In this document: positions 10,455 through 20,775 of the stretch, piece after piece
How the letters are laid out: the number at the start of each line of letters is the position of its first letter
Numbering within the stretch: the stretch's first letter is position 1
Source: Paralithodes platypus
Taxonomy: Eukaryota; Arthropoda; Malacostraca; Decapoda; Lithodidae
Length of the DNA stretch: 64,000 bases
Assembly (NCBI GenBank): GCA_032716605.1
Contig: CM064519.1
Location: 26,088,984-26,152,983, forward strand
Reading direction: 5' to 3'
Notes under the pieces: generated by a model
What the model saw: the letters and a program-made list of their open reading frames with translations, nothing else
Databases searched by the model: none
Told to the model about the DNA's origin: nothing
Translations under genes and position numbers: made by a program

Positions 10455-12017
10455 CTATTGCCTGACGCCGTGATCCCCGAAGGGGTGGCCACGAACGAAC
10501 CGCCCCCATGCACCTCTGTCCCCAGTCAGTCGACGCCCCTCCCCCCAACCAGCACCGCCTTCGTTCATGTAGTTCCTCACTCCATCCTTCCACCTCATAT
10601 TCGGTCTACCTCTACCCCTCTGTCCCTCCACCTCGCTCTCGTACACCCTCTTAGTCATTCTCTCGCTTTCCATACGTTCCATATGGCCGAACCATCTCAA
10701 GTTGTTCCTTTTCACACTTTCCAGCACATCTACCTCCACACCACACCTCCTTCTTACTTCCTCATTAGTCTGTCTATCCCTCCATGTAACTCCGCACGCA
10801 CTCCTTAAGTAATTCATTTCCACTGCTCTCACTCTTGGTCTGAGTCTCTCAACCAACGTCCATGCTTCGCTTCCGTAAGTCAGTGTCGGGATTACCACAC
10901 TGTCATGCAAGGACTTCTTCACTTCCATACTGACCACCCTATTTCTTGTTACTGCTTTTAGCGTTCCTACAACCCTCTTCCCCTGTTGTACCCTCTCCCG
11001 CACCTCCTCATCCATAGTCCCATCTTTACTCAACACACTGCCCAGATACTTAAAAGAGTTGACGATCTCCATAGCCTGACCGTTCAGCTTCACCTCACAC
11101 TCTGTGACTTCACCCCTTTCGAAGACCATAACCTTGCTCTTCCCCGTATTTACCTTCAAATTCCGTTTTTCGCACACTGTTCCAAACTCATTTACCAGAC
11201 CCTGCAACTCCCATTCATTATCACTCATCAGAACTGTATCATCCGCAAACAGCAGTATAGGTAGCTTCCACTCAATTCCCTCCCTTTTCAGCGATACACC
11301 AACATCCACTGCTCTTGATAGTATTTCTTTCATAACTCCATCCATATATACAGTAAACAACCACGGGGACATCACACACCCCTGTTTCAAACCAACATTC
11401 AGGTCAAAGAACTCGCTCTGCTCACTCTCCACACGTACTGCCGCCTTTGCACCCTCATACATGCTCTTCACTGCTTTCAGCAACTTGCCCTCTACTCCGT
11501 ATATTCTAAGTACTTTCCACAAACCTTCTCTATCCACTCTGTCATAGGCCTTCTCCAAGTCCATAAAGGCAACATACACCTTTTGTTTCTTCTCCAGATA
11601 CTTCTCCACAACACAATTCAGGGTAAAAATCTGATCTACACATCCTCTTCCCTTCCTAAAACCTCCCTGCTCGTCGCCTATCCATTTCTCCGTTCTCACT
11701 CTCACTCTCTCAATCACTACCCTACTGTATACCTTCCCTACTACGCTTAGAAGACATATTCCTCGGTGGTTACCACACACTCCTCTTTCCCCTTTGCCCT
11801 TATATAGGGGGACTATTATGCCAGTCTTCCAGTCATCGGGTGCACTCCCCTTCTCCCATGCTAGTTTGCACATTTTCCATACCCATTCTATCACTATCTC
11901 ACCACCATACCTCAACATTTCCCCACACACTCCATCTGTTCCTGGTGCTTTCCCCAACTTCACTCTTTTCATGGCTTCCCACACTTCTGACCTCCTGATC
12001 CCCACCTCCTCCTCCAC
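10455..12017 (-). CDS. RTE LINE reverse transcriptase domain
   Basis: This is an open frame of about 520 codons. RT landmarks are GKAPGTDGVCGEML, GGFRKGRGCVDQIF, AFMDLEKAYDRVD (motif A), GLKQGCVMSPWLF (motif B) and the active site LFADDTVL. C-terminal blocks are YGSEAWTL and RWFGHMERM. The stop lies just before the GATA tail. It is joined to the endonuclease frame by a single-base shift at about 12017, so this copy probably cannot make the full enzyme unless that shift is a sequencing error. Confidence 0.85.
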   Translation of the reverse strand: MEEEVGIRRSEVWEAMKRVKLGKAPGTDGVCGEMLRYGGEIVIEWVWKMCKLAWEKGSAPDDWKTGIIVPLYKGKGERGVCGNHRGICLLSVVGKVYSRVVIERVRVRTEKWIGDEQGGFRKGRGCVDQIFTLNCVVEKYLEKKQKVYVAFMDLEKAYDRVDREGLWKVLRIYGVEGKLLKAVKSMYEGAKAAVRVESEQSEFFDLNVGLKQGCVMSPWLFTVYMDGVMKEILSRAVDVGVSLKREGIEWKLPILLFADDTVLMSDNEWELQGLVNEFGTVCEKRNLKVNTGKSKVMVFERGEVTECEVKLNGQAMEIVNSFKYLGSVLSKDGTMDEEVRERVQQGKRVVGTLKAVTRNRVVSMEVKKSLHDSVVIPTLTYGSEAWTLVERLRPRVRAVEMNYLRSACGVTWRDRQTNEEVRRRCGVEVDVLESVKRNNLRWFGHMERMESERMTKRVYESEVEGQRGRGRPNMRWKDGVRNYMNEGGAGWGEGRRLTGDRGAWGRFVRGHPFGDHGVRQ

Positions 12018-13513
12018 TACTTCTCTTCTTCTCCTCCCATACCATATCCAGCTATGTTTGCTGGCTCTTCATTCCTTTCATTTAGCAACTCACTGAAGTA
12101 CTCCCTCCATCTTTCGACTCTCTCTTGCTTCTCGGCTAGCATTCTCCCATTCTTATCTTTCACACCCTTACTGTTTCCCTTGCTACCTTCCCAAACTTTC
12201 TTGACTTCTTTCCAGAACAGTTTCTTACTCTCCCTCCATTTTACACTCAGATTCCTTCCAAATTCCTCATCTACTCTTCTCTTACTTTCCTTCACTACTC
12301 TCTTCACCACCCTCTTACTCTCCACGTACCTCGCTCGTTTCTGTCTCTCGAAATCTTCATTCCCTCTACTACCCAACCACTCTCTATATGCTTTCTTCTT
12401 TTCTTCCACAGCTATTCTTACCTCTTCTGTCCACCATGCTGTACCTTTCACTCCCCTCCCTCTTCTCCTCACTCCACACACCTCCTCACATGCTGCACAG
12501 ATCTCATCCTTAAACACCTTGCTCATCTCCTCCACTTCCTCCATAACTTCCAGGTCGAACCCACCTAGTCGTCTTTCCACTGCTCTCCTGTACTCCTCCC
12601 TGACTTCCTCCTCCTGCAACCTCTCCACCCTCCTCACCATTCCACCCTCCTCTCGCCTCCCTCCCGCTCTCCTCACCCACTTCTTTTGTATCCTAATCTT
12701 AGCTACCACTACATAATGATCAGACAGACCCCCTCCAATACCCCTATACACCCTAGCATCCATCACAGATTTCTTCATTCGTTCATCCACACATACATAA
12801 TCAATCAATGACTTTCGTTCCACCACTGTCTTATCCTTCATCGTCAACATCCGTTTCCACGTGTACCTGTGTATCATTCTGTGTCGGAAGAAGGTGTTGG
12901 CTATCCACAGCCTCCTCCCCACACATACGTCCACAAGTGCACTACCATTCCCATTCACCTCTGATGGTACCCCCCACCCTCCCACCACTCCCTCAACTTT
13001 CCTATCACCCACCTTACCATTCATATCCCCAATCAGAAATATTCTTTCGTTCTTGTCAAACTTCTCCAGGCACGCCTCCACATTCATCCAGAACTCCTCT
13101 TTCTTTCTTTCAAGTATATCCTCTGTCGGGGCATACACGCATACAATCACCCACGTTTGTATTCCTACTTTCATTCTCACCCACACAATCCTTGAACCCA
13201 CAGACCCATACTCTCTTACACATTCCTTCCATTTGCTACTTACAAACAAACATGCACCTTCTCTCGCTGTTCCTTCACTTACTCCAGCACACACACCCAT
13301 TCCACACTCCCACTCTCTCACATCTGAACCTTTCCATTTGGTCTCTGTCATTCCACATACATCCAGCCTGGCATTCACTAACACTTCCAGAACCTCTCTC
13401 TCTTTTGTGCCATCATTCATGCCACTAACATTCCACGTAGCCATTCTCAGAATGTCCGAAGGCATGTCCTTAGTCGGTCGTGTTTCGTCAACGTTGGTTC
13501 CGTCTGCATCCAA
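12017..13513 (-). CDS. RTE LINE AP endonuclease domain
   Basis: This open frame of 498 codons starts MDADGTNVDETRP. Endonuclease landmarks are LRMATWNVSGMNDGT, MTETKW, VCVYAPTED, IGDMNGKVGD, SLIDYVCVDE and the catalytic GLSDHYVV. A Lys/Arg-rich linker follows. It ends at a TAG near 12017 in a purine run, and the RT continues one base out of frame. In an intact copy the two are expected to form one polyprotein. The endonuclease would nick target DNA to prime reverse transcription. Confidence 0.8.
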   Translation of the reverse strand: MDADGTNVDETRPTKDMPSDILRMATWNVSGMNDGTKEREVLEVLVNARLDVCGMTETKWKGSDVREWECGMGVCAGVSEGTAREGACLFVSSKWKECVREYGSVGSRIVWVRMKVGIQTWVIVCVYAPTEDILERKKEEFWMNVEACLEKFDKNERIFLIGDMNGKVGDRKVEGVVGGWGVPSEVNGNGSALVDVCVGRRLWIANTFFRHRMIHRYTWKRMLTMKDKTVVERKSLIDYVCVDERMKKSVMDARVYRGIGGGLSDHYVVVAKIRIQKKWVRRAGGRREEGGMVRRVERLQEEEVREEYRRAVERRLGGFDLEVMEEVEEMSKVFKDEICAACEEVCGVRRRGRGVKGTAWWTEEVRIAVEEKKKAYREWLGSRGNEDFERQKRARYVESKRVVKRVVKESKRRVDEEFGRNLSVKWRESKKLFWKEVKKVWEGSKGNSKGVKDKNGRMLAEKQERVERWREYFSELLNERNEEPANIAGYGMGGEEEK

Positions 13514-13583
13514 GGCTGTTCGTTCGTTTTTCTTTGCTTAGATATTTTTTCCGGGTGGGGGTCGCAAGCCCACCGACCCAACC

Positions 13584-14365
13584 TTTTTTAACTTGAAGTT
13601 TCTTGTATAACCTCTGCTTACTTTTTGTCTGTATTTATTGTTTATCTTTTTCTATTATTATTATTATTAATATTAATATTGATGATTTTTTAAATGTATT
13701 GTTCTTGTTAAAAGAGTACTCTTTGTTTAAATCTGTTGTTACTTCATATTTTGTAATTATTTGTCTTTATATTATATGTATTCATTGTCGATAGTATCAA
13801 TTGCTTACTTTTGCGATTTCCTTAGTTTATTTGTGCTATAAATGTAGGTTATTTGTAGGGTAGTTATTGATAGGGGTCACTTGAGGCATGCTATGCTTAC
13901 AGGTACCTACCCGATAGCACTATCGTTAGTGAGTGCTGTACTGTATTTTATATATTATTTTGTAATAGTATAGATATGTTATCAATATTTGTATTTTGTA
14001 CTATTTTAATGTCTTGTCATGTTGCAAATTTGATTTTAAATAATATTTTGACATTTAACATATAGTTTCTTTATTCATGCAGAGTTTAGTAAAATTTGCC
14101 AGAACGTCCCGGAGTTCCTAAACTTGACTACTTCCTTTAACGTGACGATAGTGCGTTGTTATATGTGCGATTAGTTTGCTTGGGAAACAGATTAACTTGC
14201 TCATGTAGTAATGTACACCCTATGTGGTTGATTGTGTTCTTTTATTTAATAATTTTCATTTTAGTAAACGTTGTTTCCACATAGCGATTTTGATAATTTA
14301 ATTTGACTTTATATTGTCCTTGTCCCAATTTTGGTTTGTTTAGTTTGCAAGTTTTACATTTTAAC
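13584..14365 (+). other. 3' non-coding region of the Penelope-like element
   Basis: There is no coding signal here. It is the reverse complement of most of 55992-57260, so it is a conserved 3' UTR and not unique DNA. A few short frames are AT-rich and lack family motifs. The terminal 90 bp also occur alone at 44810-44903 with an 8-bp target duplication. Confidence 0.7.
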
Positions 14366-14953
14366 CTAAAACCGAGTCAACAATGTTCAGAAGTTGTTAA
14401 GAAGGCAAACAAAATAATTGGCTTTATAGGCAGGTCATTTGAGCATAAATCCAAAGAAGTTATCCTAACCCTTTACAATTCCTTAGTCCGCCCTCTTCTG
14501 GAATACTGCGTTCAATCCTGGTGCCCTTATTACCAAAAAGATATAAACAAGCTAGAACGAGTTCAACGTAGAGTTACCAAAATGATACCTAGCCTAAAGA
14601 ACAAACCATACGAAGAGCGTCTTAGAGAATTAAATCTATTTCCTTTAACCCAGCGCAGATTAAGAGGTGACTTAATTCAAGTGTTCAAAATCATCAAAGG
14701 CATCGACAATATAAACTGTAGTAAGTACTTCACTATCGACCAATCTAATTACACGCGGGGAAACGGTTGCAAAATTATTGGTAAATGTTTTAACTCGCAC
14801 GAATCTAAGAATTTCTTCTTCAATCGAGTTGTCAACTTGTGGAATGGGCTTCCCCGAAACGTTATAGACTGCATCACCGTTGATTCATTTAAACTCCGCC
14901 TAGACAAATATCTCTCCTCAAACCCGCGACTGACTGCGTTTGTAAATGAATAA
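14366..14953 (+). pseudogene. CR1-A C-terminal region
   Basis: This is the last part of CR1-A ORF2, starting KPSQQCSEVVKKANKIIGFIG and running through TLYNSLVRPLLEYCVQSW, QRRVTKMIPSLKN, QRRLRGDLIQVFK and VVNLWNGLPRNVID to a stop at 14953. It follows the Penelope-like element directly. This is the usual conserved RT C-terminal domain of CR1/Jockey LINEs. Confidence 0.8.
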
Positions 14954-15163
14954 CTTTATTTTATCCCCTCCTCAGTTACTAACCCATCTGTCCTCTACTA
15001 ACTTCCTAATCCTGCCACGGACATTAGTTCCAGGGCAGTAATTCCCTTTCCAATGTTCCCTTACCCACTCTAAACCACTGTTTGGACACTTGATCCTCAG
15101 TGTTTTGGAGGACAAGCAGCCTAGAAGGGTCACTGGATCTGTTGTTGCTTGATTTCCTTTGTA
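14954..15163 (+). other. Probable CR1-A 3' UTR
   Basis: These 210 bp lie between the CR1-A stop and the place where the CR1-B frame resumes (KWNGLEE, minus strand). Position makes it the CR1-A 3' UTR. The minus-strand frame through it (ending RKLVEDRWVSN) is therefore probably read-through of CR1-B into CR1-A and not a real protein end. Confidence 0.5.
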
Positions 15164-15633
15164 CTCTTCCAGCCCATTCCATTTGTCAATACATCTATAG
15201 GGGAAGCTAAACTTCCTGATATCGTTCTTGCAGGTAGGTCTTTTTACTTTGTAGCTGTGGCCTCTAGTTATTCCTGTATCCATAATTAATATATCCTCCC
15301 TATCCAGCCTCTCCAGCCCCCGGGTACATTTGTACATCATTATCATGTCTCCCCTCTCTCTCCTCTCTTTTAGACTCGGTAGATTTAATTTGTCTAGCCT
15401 CCCTTCATATGGCAGTTCTCTGAGACTTGGAACCAATCTAGTGACTGCTCTCTGGATTCTTTCTAACTTGTGAATATGCTTCTTTAGATGCAGGGACCAC
15501 ACCACTGCTGCATACTCCAATCTTGGTCTAATCATACTCTTCATAATTTTCGCTACCATGGTCTCATCCAAGTAGTTCAGAGCAACTTTCATATTCCCGG
15601 CCATTGCATGCATTCCGCTAAAGAGCTTGTTAA
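15164..15633 (-). pseudogene. CR1-B RT C-terminal domain
   Basis: This continues CR1-B beyond the MITE: NKLFSGMHAMAGNMKVAL, IRPRLEYAAVVW, RAVTRLVPSLREL, KERRERGDMIMMYK and KWNGLEE. It is open to 15164, where CR1-A begins. The true C-terminus is at 1388-1516. Confidence 0.8.
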
Positions 15634-15860
15634 CCCTCTCCGACATATGACACGATTTTGATCCTATTGGGGATACTTTAAAGCCTTTGTTATCATCAGG
15701 GGTATTTATAAACCGTTAGTTTAGTTACTTCAACCTCTGCAGTTGTCTTTGAGTTAGCTGTAGGCAGAAAACTAATTTTGGAGAGGTAATTATAAGAGTG
15801 AGAGAACTCGATTTCTTATTGCTAATCTGGCAACCTCTGCGTCATATGTGCGTGAAAGGG
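15634..15860. repeat. piggyBac-type MITE (family 1) in CR1-B
   Basis: This 227-bp element is flanked by TTAA on both sides (15630-15633, 15861-15864). The ends are CCCTCTCCGAC and GCGTGAAAGGG. The interior (GGGATACTTTAAAGCC and AACTAATTTTGGAGAGG) recurs at 37790-38020 and, inverted, at 38259-38469. Removing it restores the CR1-B reading frame at an Asn codon. Confidence 0.85.
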
Positions 15861-15864
15861 TTAA

Positions 15865-17588
15865 TATGTTTCTCTGGCGACAAATTATCTTGTATAATCA
15901 ACCCTAAATCTCTTTCTTTTTCGGCCTTGCTAATTATATTATCTCCCATCCTGTACTCCCAATTTGGTCTATTCACACTTCTTCCCATATTTAACATGTA
16001 TGGCATTTACTTATATTAAATTTCATTTTCCACTTGGTGCTCCATTCGTATATTTTATCTAAATCCCCTTGCAGCTCCTCACAACTACTTTTATTTGTTA
16101 TTTGTCTCATAATTTTTACGTCATCTGCAAACATTGGCATGTAAGAGTTTATGCCTATCGGCAGGTCATTCACGTACATAAGGAACATGAGAGGTGCCAA
16201 CACAGATCCCTGCGGCACACCACTCTCAACTTTCCACCACGATGAGTAAGTTCCTCTAATGTTGGTCCTCATTTCCCTATCTGTTAAATAGCTCTCCATC
16301 CATTTTAGCAAACTCCCCCTGACACATCCTAGCGTCTCAAGCTTAGATAACAATCTCTTATGTGGTACCTTATCGAATGCTTTGGAAAGGTCTAAGTAGA
16401 CGCAGTCCACCCATCCGCCTCTTTCTTGGAGTACATCTATCACCCTACTGTAATAACATAGCAAACTGGTAACACAAGATGTCCCTTCTCTGAATCCAAA
16501 TTGCTTTGGGGTTATTATCTTCTTTCTCTCCAACATTTTCATCCATCTCTTCCTAATTAGCTTTTCACAAATCTTGCATACAATACTAGTAAGTGAAACT
16601 GGTCTATAGTTTAGAGGGTCCTCAGGGTTTCCATTCTTGTATATCGGAATGATATTAGCTCTTTTCCATTCAACAGGAACCTGTCCTTTATCTAAGGAAG
16701 CTTGAATTATGTCCCTCACTGGCTCCACTAATTGCTCTGCACACTCCTTTAAAACCCAGGCAGACACTTCATCCGGTCCCATAGCTTTCCTTACTTCAAG
16801 TCCTCTCATCGCAGATAACAGCTCATCTCTAGTTATTTCAATCTTAGTAAGACCACTCTCCAGTACTCCCGCCTGTGGTTCATCAAAACCTTCCTCTCTA
16901 GTAAAAACTGACCCCAATTTGTTATTCATTACCTCACACATGTCCGATACATTTTCATACATCCTAGCATCAACTCTTAATTTAGTAATTTGTTTCTTTA
17001 CCTTCAACTTACTGTTTATATATTTATAAAATAATCTAGGGTCACTTTCACATTTATTTACTATGTTCTTCTCATAGTTCATTTTAACTTGCCTAATTAT
17101 GTTAACATATCTATTCCTCTCCTGTTTATATTTATTCCGATTACTCTCAGTGTTCCTTCTTCTTAATCTAGCCCAAGCTGCATCACGCCTACCCAAAGCT
17201 CTTTTGCATTTCAAATTAAACCAATCTTTCTGCTTAGTAAAATTTCCAGTTTTATATCTTGGGACAAACAGATTGGTTCCTACTCTATAAATTTTGAGGA
17301 ATCTACTATATTTACCTTGTACGTCCCGTTCCTTCAAAATAAGATCCCAATCTACTCTCTCTAAATATCTTTTCAAGGATACATAATCAGCTTTACTATA
17401 ATTTAATCTGTCATTTATGTAGCTATTGTCTAATCTATTGGCATTACTCGAGGTCAACTTCCATTTTAGTAATAGGTGATCACTTTTACCTACAGGACAT
17501 AGATAGTTTATATCACTAATTTCGTGAGGATCTTTTGTAAAAATCAGATCGAGTTTAGAAGGTTCGTTATTACCCCTCATTCTTGTAT
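15865..17588 (-). pseudogene. CR1-B endonuclease end and RT
   Basis: The CR1-B frame begins at TRMRGNNEPSKLDLIFTKD (endonuclease) and passes the catalytic GKSDHLLL. RT landmarks follow: GPDEVSAWVLKECA, YLDLSKAFDKVPHKRLL (motif A), SGVPQGSVLAPLMF (motif B) and the active site FADDVKIM. Upstream residues in the open frame belong to DIRS-A. The frame closes near 15991 and then reads on, shifted, through KERDLGLIIQDNLSPEKH to the MITE. Confidence 0.8.
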
Positions 17589-19150
17589 TTGTATTTGTGA
17601 GTCTCCTCGGACGCAAATAGATCCACTTGTGGACGGTAAGGCTTCGCAATCATTAGGTCGAAAATGTTTTGCTTGAGTGCCCATTCTACTGTTGTGCTCT
17701 GTCTCCGAGATAGAGCGTCTACCCAAACGTTCGCTACGCTGGGGAGATAAGAAGCGTGAAGCTGAATCTCCAGCTTGTCGGCTAGTACAAAAATCTTTTC
17801 TGACACGTTTAGCAACCTCCGAGATCGCGTTGACCCCTGTTTCTGAACGCAGTGAACCGCATTCAGATTGTCCATCCTGAAGGCCACTGATTTGCCCCGC
17901 AAAGAAAAGCCGTGAGCCTGAAGGAAATACAAGGGGACTAGTAACTTTTTGACATTTATGTGGGAGGATTCTGAATGGGACCAAAGCCCTTGACCCTGAT
18001 GCCCTTGGTTTGACTGAAAGCCCCAACCTATCGTGCCTGACGCATCCGTGTCCACCCATACCGTCGGCGGAGGAGAGGTCCATGACATGACTGAGTACAA
18101 TGTTTCCCTCTTCGCCCAGACCGCTAGTAAGGTGTGTATTAATTTTGGGATGGGCCATAATGTTTCCGCCGACAATAGTGGAAAAAATTTGTTACCCTCC
18201 AAAATTAAACGTTTGACTTTCAACCGGCCCAACTTTACAGTTAGTTGAATCCAGTTGAGAGAGCCGACCAGAGATTCCCAGACTCTCCGTGTCGTAGTCA
18301 GACTGTGAAGAAACAGAAACAGTTTCTTGCGAAACCTGTTTCGATTGTCCACACTCTGACTCAGAGTGAGAGCAGCTGTGTCCCAGACCAGCCCTATCCA
18401 CTGGACCACTCGTGAGGGAACAAGGTTTGACTTTACCAGGTTTACCTTGAATCCTAGAGATTTTACATGATTTAATGTTATGTTGACATGATTGATGCAT
18501 AACTGTTCTGTCTCCGCCACCACCAGCCAGTCGTCTAGATACCACAAAATCCTGATCCCTTGTTGCAACAAGGGCATCAGGGCTTGCCGGACTAATTTCG
18601 TGAATATGCGAGGTGCTAGGTTTAAACCGAACGGCATCCTCTGAAAGACATAAGTCTGATGCATGATTCTTAAGGCCAGAAAACGTTGAAACCGTTTGTT
18701 TACCGGGACGTGCCAATACGCGTCCGTCAGGTCTAAAGAACACATCCACCCTTCTGGCGGAAGTGTTAGCCTGATTTGATTCACTGTCAGCATCCGGAAG
18801 GACACGTTGTGAATGTGGAGGTTCAGATAAGACAGGTCTACGACCGGCCTCATCTGAACACTGTCCCTTTTGGGTACCAGAAAAAGTTTGGATGTAAAAA
18901 CTGGGTAATTTTGAGGAACCGGGATGATAACATTCTTGGCCACCATCTCTTGGATCAGTGACTCAACCTCTAATGAAACAAAATTTGCCTTTGTTGGCTG
19001 ACGTAAGCGAGGTCGCCGGAGCCATTGCCAGGTGATACCTTTGCGTGCCACCATCCTCGCCCATGTGTTTAAAGGCCATGCGCGATAATTCGCCCTGAAC
19101 GACCCAGTTAGCAGACAAGGATTCGCCGGCTGGACTACCCTCTGATCCAC
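17589..19150 (-). pseudogene. DIRS-A reverse transcriptase-RNase H (split by LINE)
   Basis: The frame is intact from 19150 to the CR1-B insertion. RT has SLDLTDAYWH (138-147, motif A), MPFGLNLAP and the active site YLDD (204-207). The RNase H domain has DTDAS (367-371), RMDN (425-428) and VWVDALSR (475-482), the expected acidic residues. It copies the genomic RNA and degrades the template. The C-terminal tail is at 1049-1387 and overlaps the recombinase. This is the best preserved RT-RNase H of the three DIRS elements. Confidence 0.9.
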
Positions 19151-19185
19151 CCGCCGGAAGATTGGCCCTGGGAGTGAGGGAGACC

Positions 19186-20775
19186 CTAGTTTTTTGGTGG
19201 TGGTGGTGGTGTAAGTTTAGACGACTGGCCGGGTTTGGCTGGAGACGGGCCCTGGCCCGGCCTTTGATACCTCTGTCCTTTATGATTACCTGAAGACACT
19301 CCTTGCTTGTATCTGTACTGACCTTTGGTGGAAGAGGATTTAGGCAAATGAAAGGATTTTGCCCCACCAGACTGAGCTTTAGCGACTGGTTTGGGCTTGG
19401 TAAAAGTGAAAGCAGGTTTCTTAGATGGGGCGGGACTGTGCTTCAAGGCCTGAGCCATGTTAAACACCGTCCTCCACACCTCCGGGGACATTAAAGAGGC
19501 AGTTAGAACTGGGGACATTATTACTTGATTTGCAATCCTATCCGGGAGCTTTCGGACTAGAGACATCCTTAGATCTTGTCTTGCCCGCACCGCCTCTAAC
19601 AAGGCCGTGCGTATATCTCCCAGTGACTGTATAGAAGTCTGGAGAAGCAAGCGTCTAGACAGTTCGATCGCCTTTCGGACTTCTGTGTCCGCGATAGCCT
19701 GAGCAGATCTTAGCATTGACTTTGCTACCTGTTGCGTAACTATATACTGAGAAAATAGTCTATACGCCTTTCCCCGTAGCCTAAACTCCCGGTCTAGGTG
19801 AGCAGTGGAAGGTGTAGAAAAGGGATCTTTAAGCTCGCATAGATTAATTTTAGGGGCAGCTAAAAAAGCAAATAGAGCAGAGGGAACTCCGCCGGCAAAG
19901 TATACCGGGAGAGAGAACCAAAAATGGCTTTCTTGTGGAATTTGGTGTGAAGCTTTAGAAGTGAATGTAGTTGCAAAGTTTTGCGCCTCGACTTCCCAGT
20001 CCACCCAAGGTCCCGGACCCAACTGCTCCACCTTCAAAACTGGATTCGCGGCTGAGTCTGTGAATGTCTTTAAACCTAACTCAGGTGTTAGAGCCGACAG
20101 CACTTTGATATCATTGAACCCGACATGTTTTGTCCAGTCCGAAAATAGTTTTGAAGCTGACGCAGGGGGTAGGGCAGGTGTAGAAGAATATACAAAATAA
20201 TTATGATGAAAATAGTTGGGGATGGCCTTAATACTAACATCAAGTACATTTTCCAGCATATCTAGAGCCCTTAACTTCCTAGATTTATTCCCTTGGATTA
20301 CCCACTCTCGTGGTACCGGAAGCTCCCCTGACATAGTGGACTGTGCTACCTCTGGCTTTGTTGATACCAATGATACCCAAGAATCGTCTGGCCCGTATAA
20401 GAGAGGCATAGCCCCTTTTCTGATCGGGGCTTTGTCTAACGGGGGAGGATTTACGTCTGCTACTACTCGCACATTGGAAGTAGTTAGTGCCGCCGAAGTT
20501 GGCCTAGTAACAATAGTAGGTGATACAAGGGGAGTGAGCGGAATTTGTGTCAAAGCAATGGAAGTAGCCAGAGGTCGGACAGTCGATGTTGGCGTGGAAG
20601 CTCCCAGACCAACTATAGGAGGCTCCGGTTGCTGGCCAAAAAACTTAGTTAAAGCACTCGCTAGTAACCCATTAATCTCATCCGCTGTGACAAATTGAGC
20701 AGAGGAAGAACTATTAGGTGAAGCATCCCTATTCTGAGAGTTATCTACGACTGAACTAGACTCGTGAATTCCCAC
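19186..20775 (-). CDS. DIRS-A Gag core
   Basis: This open frame of 529 codons is the second part of Gag. It contains ADEINGLL, GAMPLLYGPDDSW, a structured core with GPGPWVDWEVEAQNF and SRRLLLQTSIQSLGDIR, and a basic C-terminal tail ending in a run of prolines (TPPPPPKN). The tail is likely to bind RNA. Its stop lies 36 bp before the RT frame. Similar cores are in DIRS-C (32392-33642) and DIRS-D (49279-50611). The true start is upstream in the other frame. Confidence 0.75.
   Translation of the reverse strand: MGIHESSSVVDNSQNRDASPNSSSSAQFVTADEINGLLASALTKFFGQQPEPPIVGLGASTPTSTVRPLATSIALTQIPLTPLVSPTIVTRPTSAALTTSNVRVVADVNPPPLDKAPIRKGAMPLLYGPDDSWVSLVSTKPEVAQSTMSGELPVPREWVIQGNKSRKLRALDMLENVLDVSIKAIPNYFHHNYFVYSSTPALPPASASKLFSDWTKHVGFNDIKVLSALTPELGLKTFTDSAANPVLKVEQLGPGPWVDWEVEAQNFATTFTSKASHQIPQESHFWFSLPVYFAGGVPSALFAFLAAPKINLCELKDPFSTPSTAHLDREFRLRGKAYRLFSQYIVTQQVAKSMLRSAQAIADTEVRKAIELSRRLLLQTSIQSLGDIRTALLEAVRARQDLRMSLVRKLPDRIANQVIMSPVLTASLMSPEVWRTVFNMAQALKHSPAPSKKPAFTFTKPKPVAKAQSGGAKSFHLPKSSSTKGQYRYKQGVSSGNHKGQRYQRPGQGPSPAKPGQSSKLTPPPPPKN

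Larger units (their letters stand above)
10437..13583 (-). mobile_element. RTE-type LINE, near full length
   Basis: This is a 3.15-kb minus-strand LINE with one coding unit (endonuclease then RT), a very short 5' UTR, and a 3' tail of GATA units (10437-10456) directly after the coding region. Its insertion site is visible by comparison with the Penelope-like copy at 57280, which lacks it. A 5'-truncated 141-bp copy is at 47091-47231 and a longer fragment starts at 57745. Only one frameshift was seen, so it is among the younger elements here. Confidence 0.8.
9703..14365 (+). mobile_element. Penelope-like element, 5'-truncated
   Basis: This element inserted into CR1-A, with CTA at both edges (9700-9702 and 14366-14368). 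It encodes the C-terminal part of an RT and a non-coding 3' region of about 780 bp. An RTE-type LINE sits in it at 10437-13583. Two other copies share the 3' terminus (44810-44903 and 55992-57440, both minus strand), which fixes the 3' end at TTTGCAAGTTTTACATT. Class assignment rests on the RT motifs and is moderately sure. Confidence 0.65.
1517..15163 (+). mobile_element. CR1-A LINE, repeatedly interrupted
   Basis: This is a plus-strand CR1-type LINE in four pieces: 1517-3234, 3623 to about 5222, about 9633-9702 and 14366-15163. Protein reading continues across each break. The breaks are a pogo-like MITE, LINE-C and a Penelope-like element. The order is ORF1 esterase, AP endonuclease, RT and C-terminal region. 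The piece at 9633-9702 encodes NGTQLKNVNRETDLGV, the expected bridge between the RT and the segment from 14366. The whole sits inside CR1-B. Confidence 0.8.
15164..17588 (-). mobile_element. CR1-B LINE, main body
   Basis: This is a minus-strand CR1-type LINE, 5'-truncated inside the endonuclease at 17588 and interrupted by a TTAA MITE at 15634-15860. Its last coding block and tail are at 1388-1516. It inserted in DIRS-A with the duplication TTGTATTT (1380-1387 and 17589-17596). It is related to, but distinct from, the LINE at 61900-64000, whose endonuclease has the matching block TRRRGNDEASRLDLMF. Confidence 0.8.

Noticed and set aside
12054..13541. Long plus-strand open frames (206-226 codons) rich in Ser, Thr, Pro and Leu
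   Set aside because: They are antisense shadows of the purine-rich RTE endonuclease frame on the minus strand.
14972..15160. C-terminal extension of the CR1-B frame ending RKLVEDRWVSN
   Set aside because: The true CR1-B C-terminus is at 1388-1516; this part lies in the probable CR1-A 3' UTR and is read-through.
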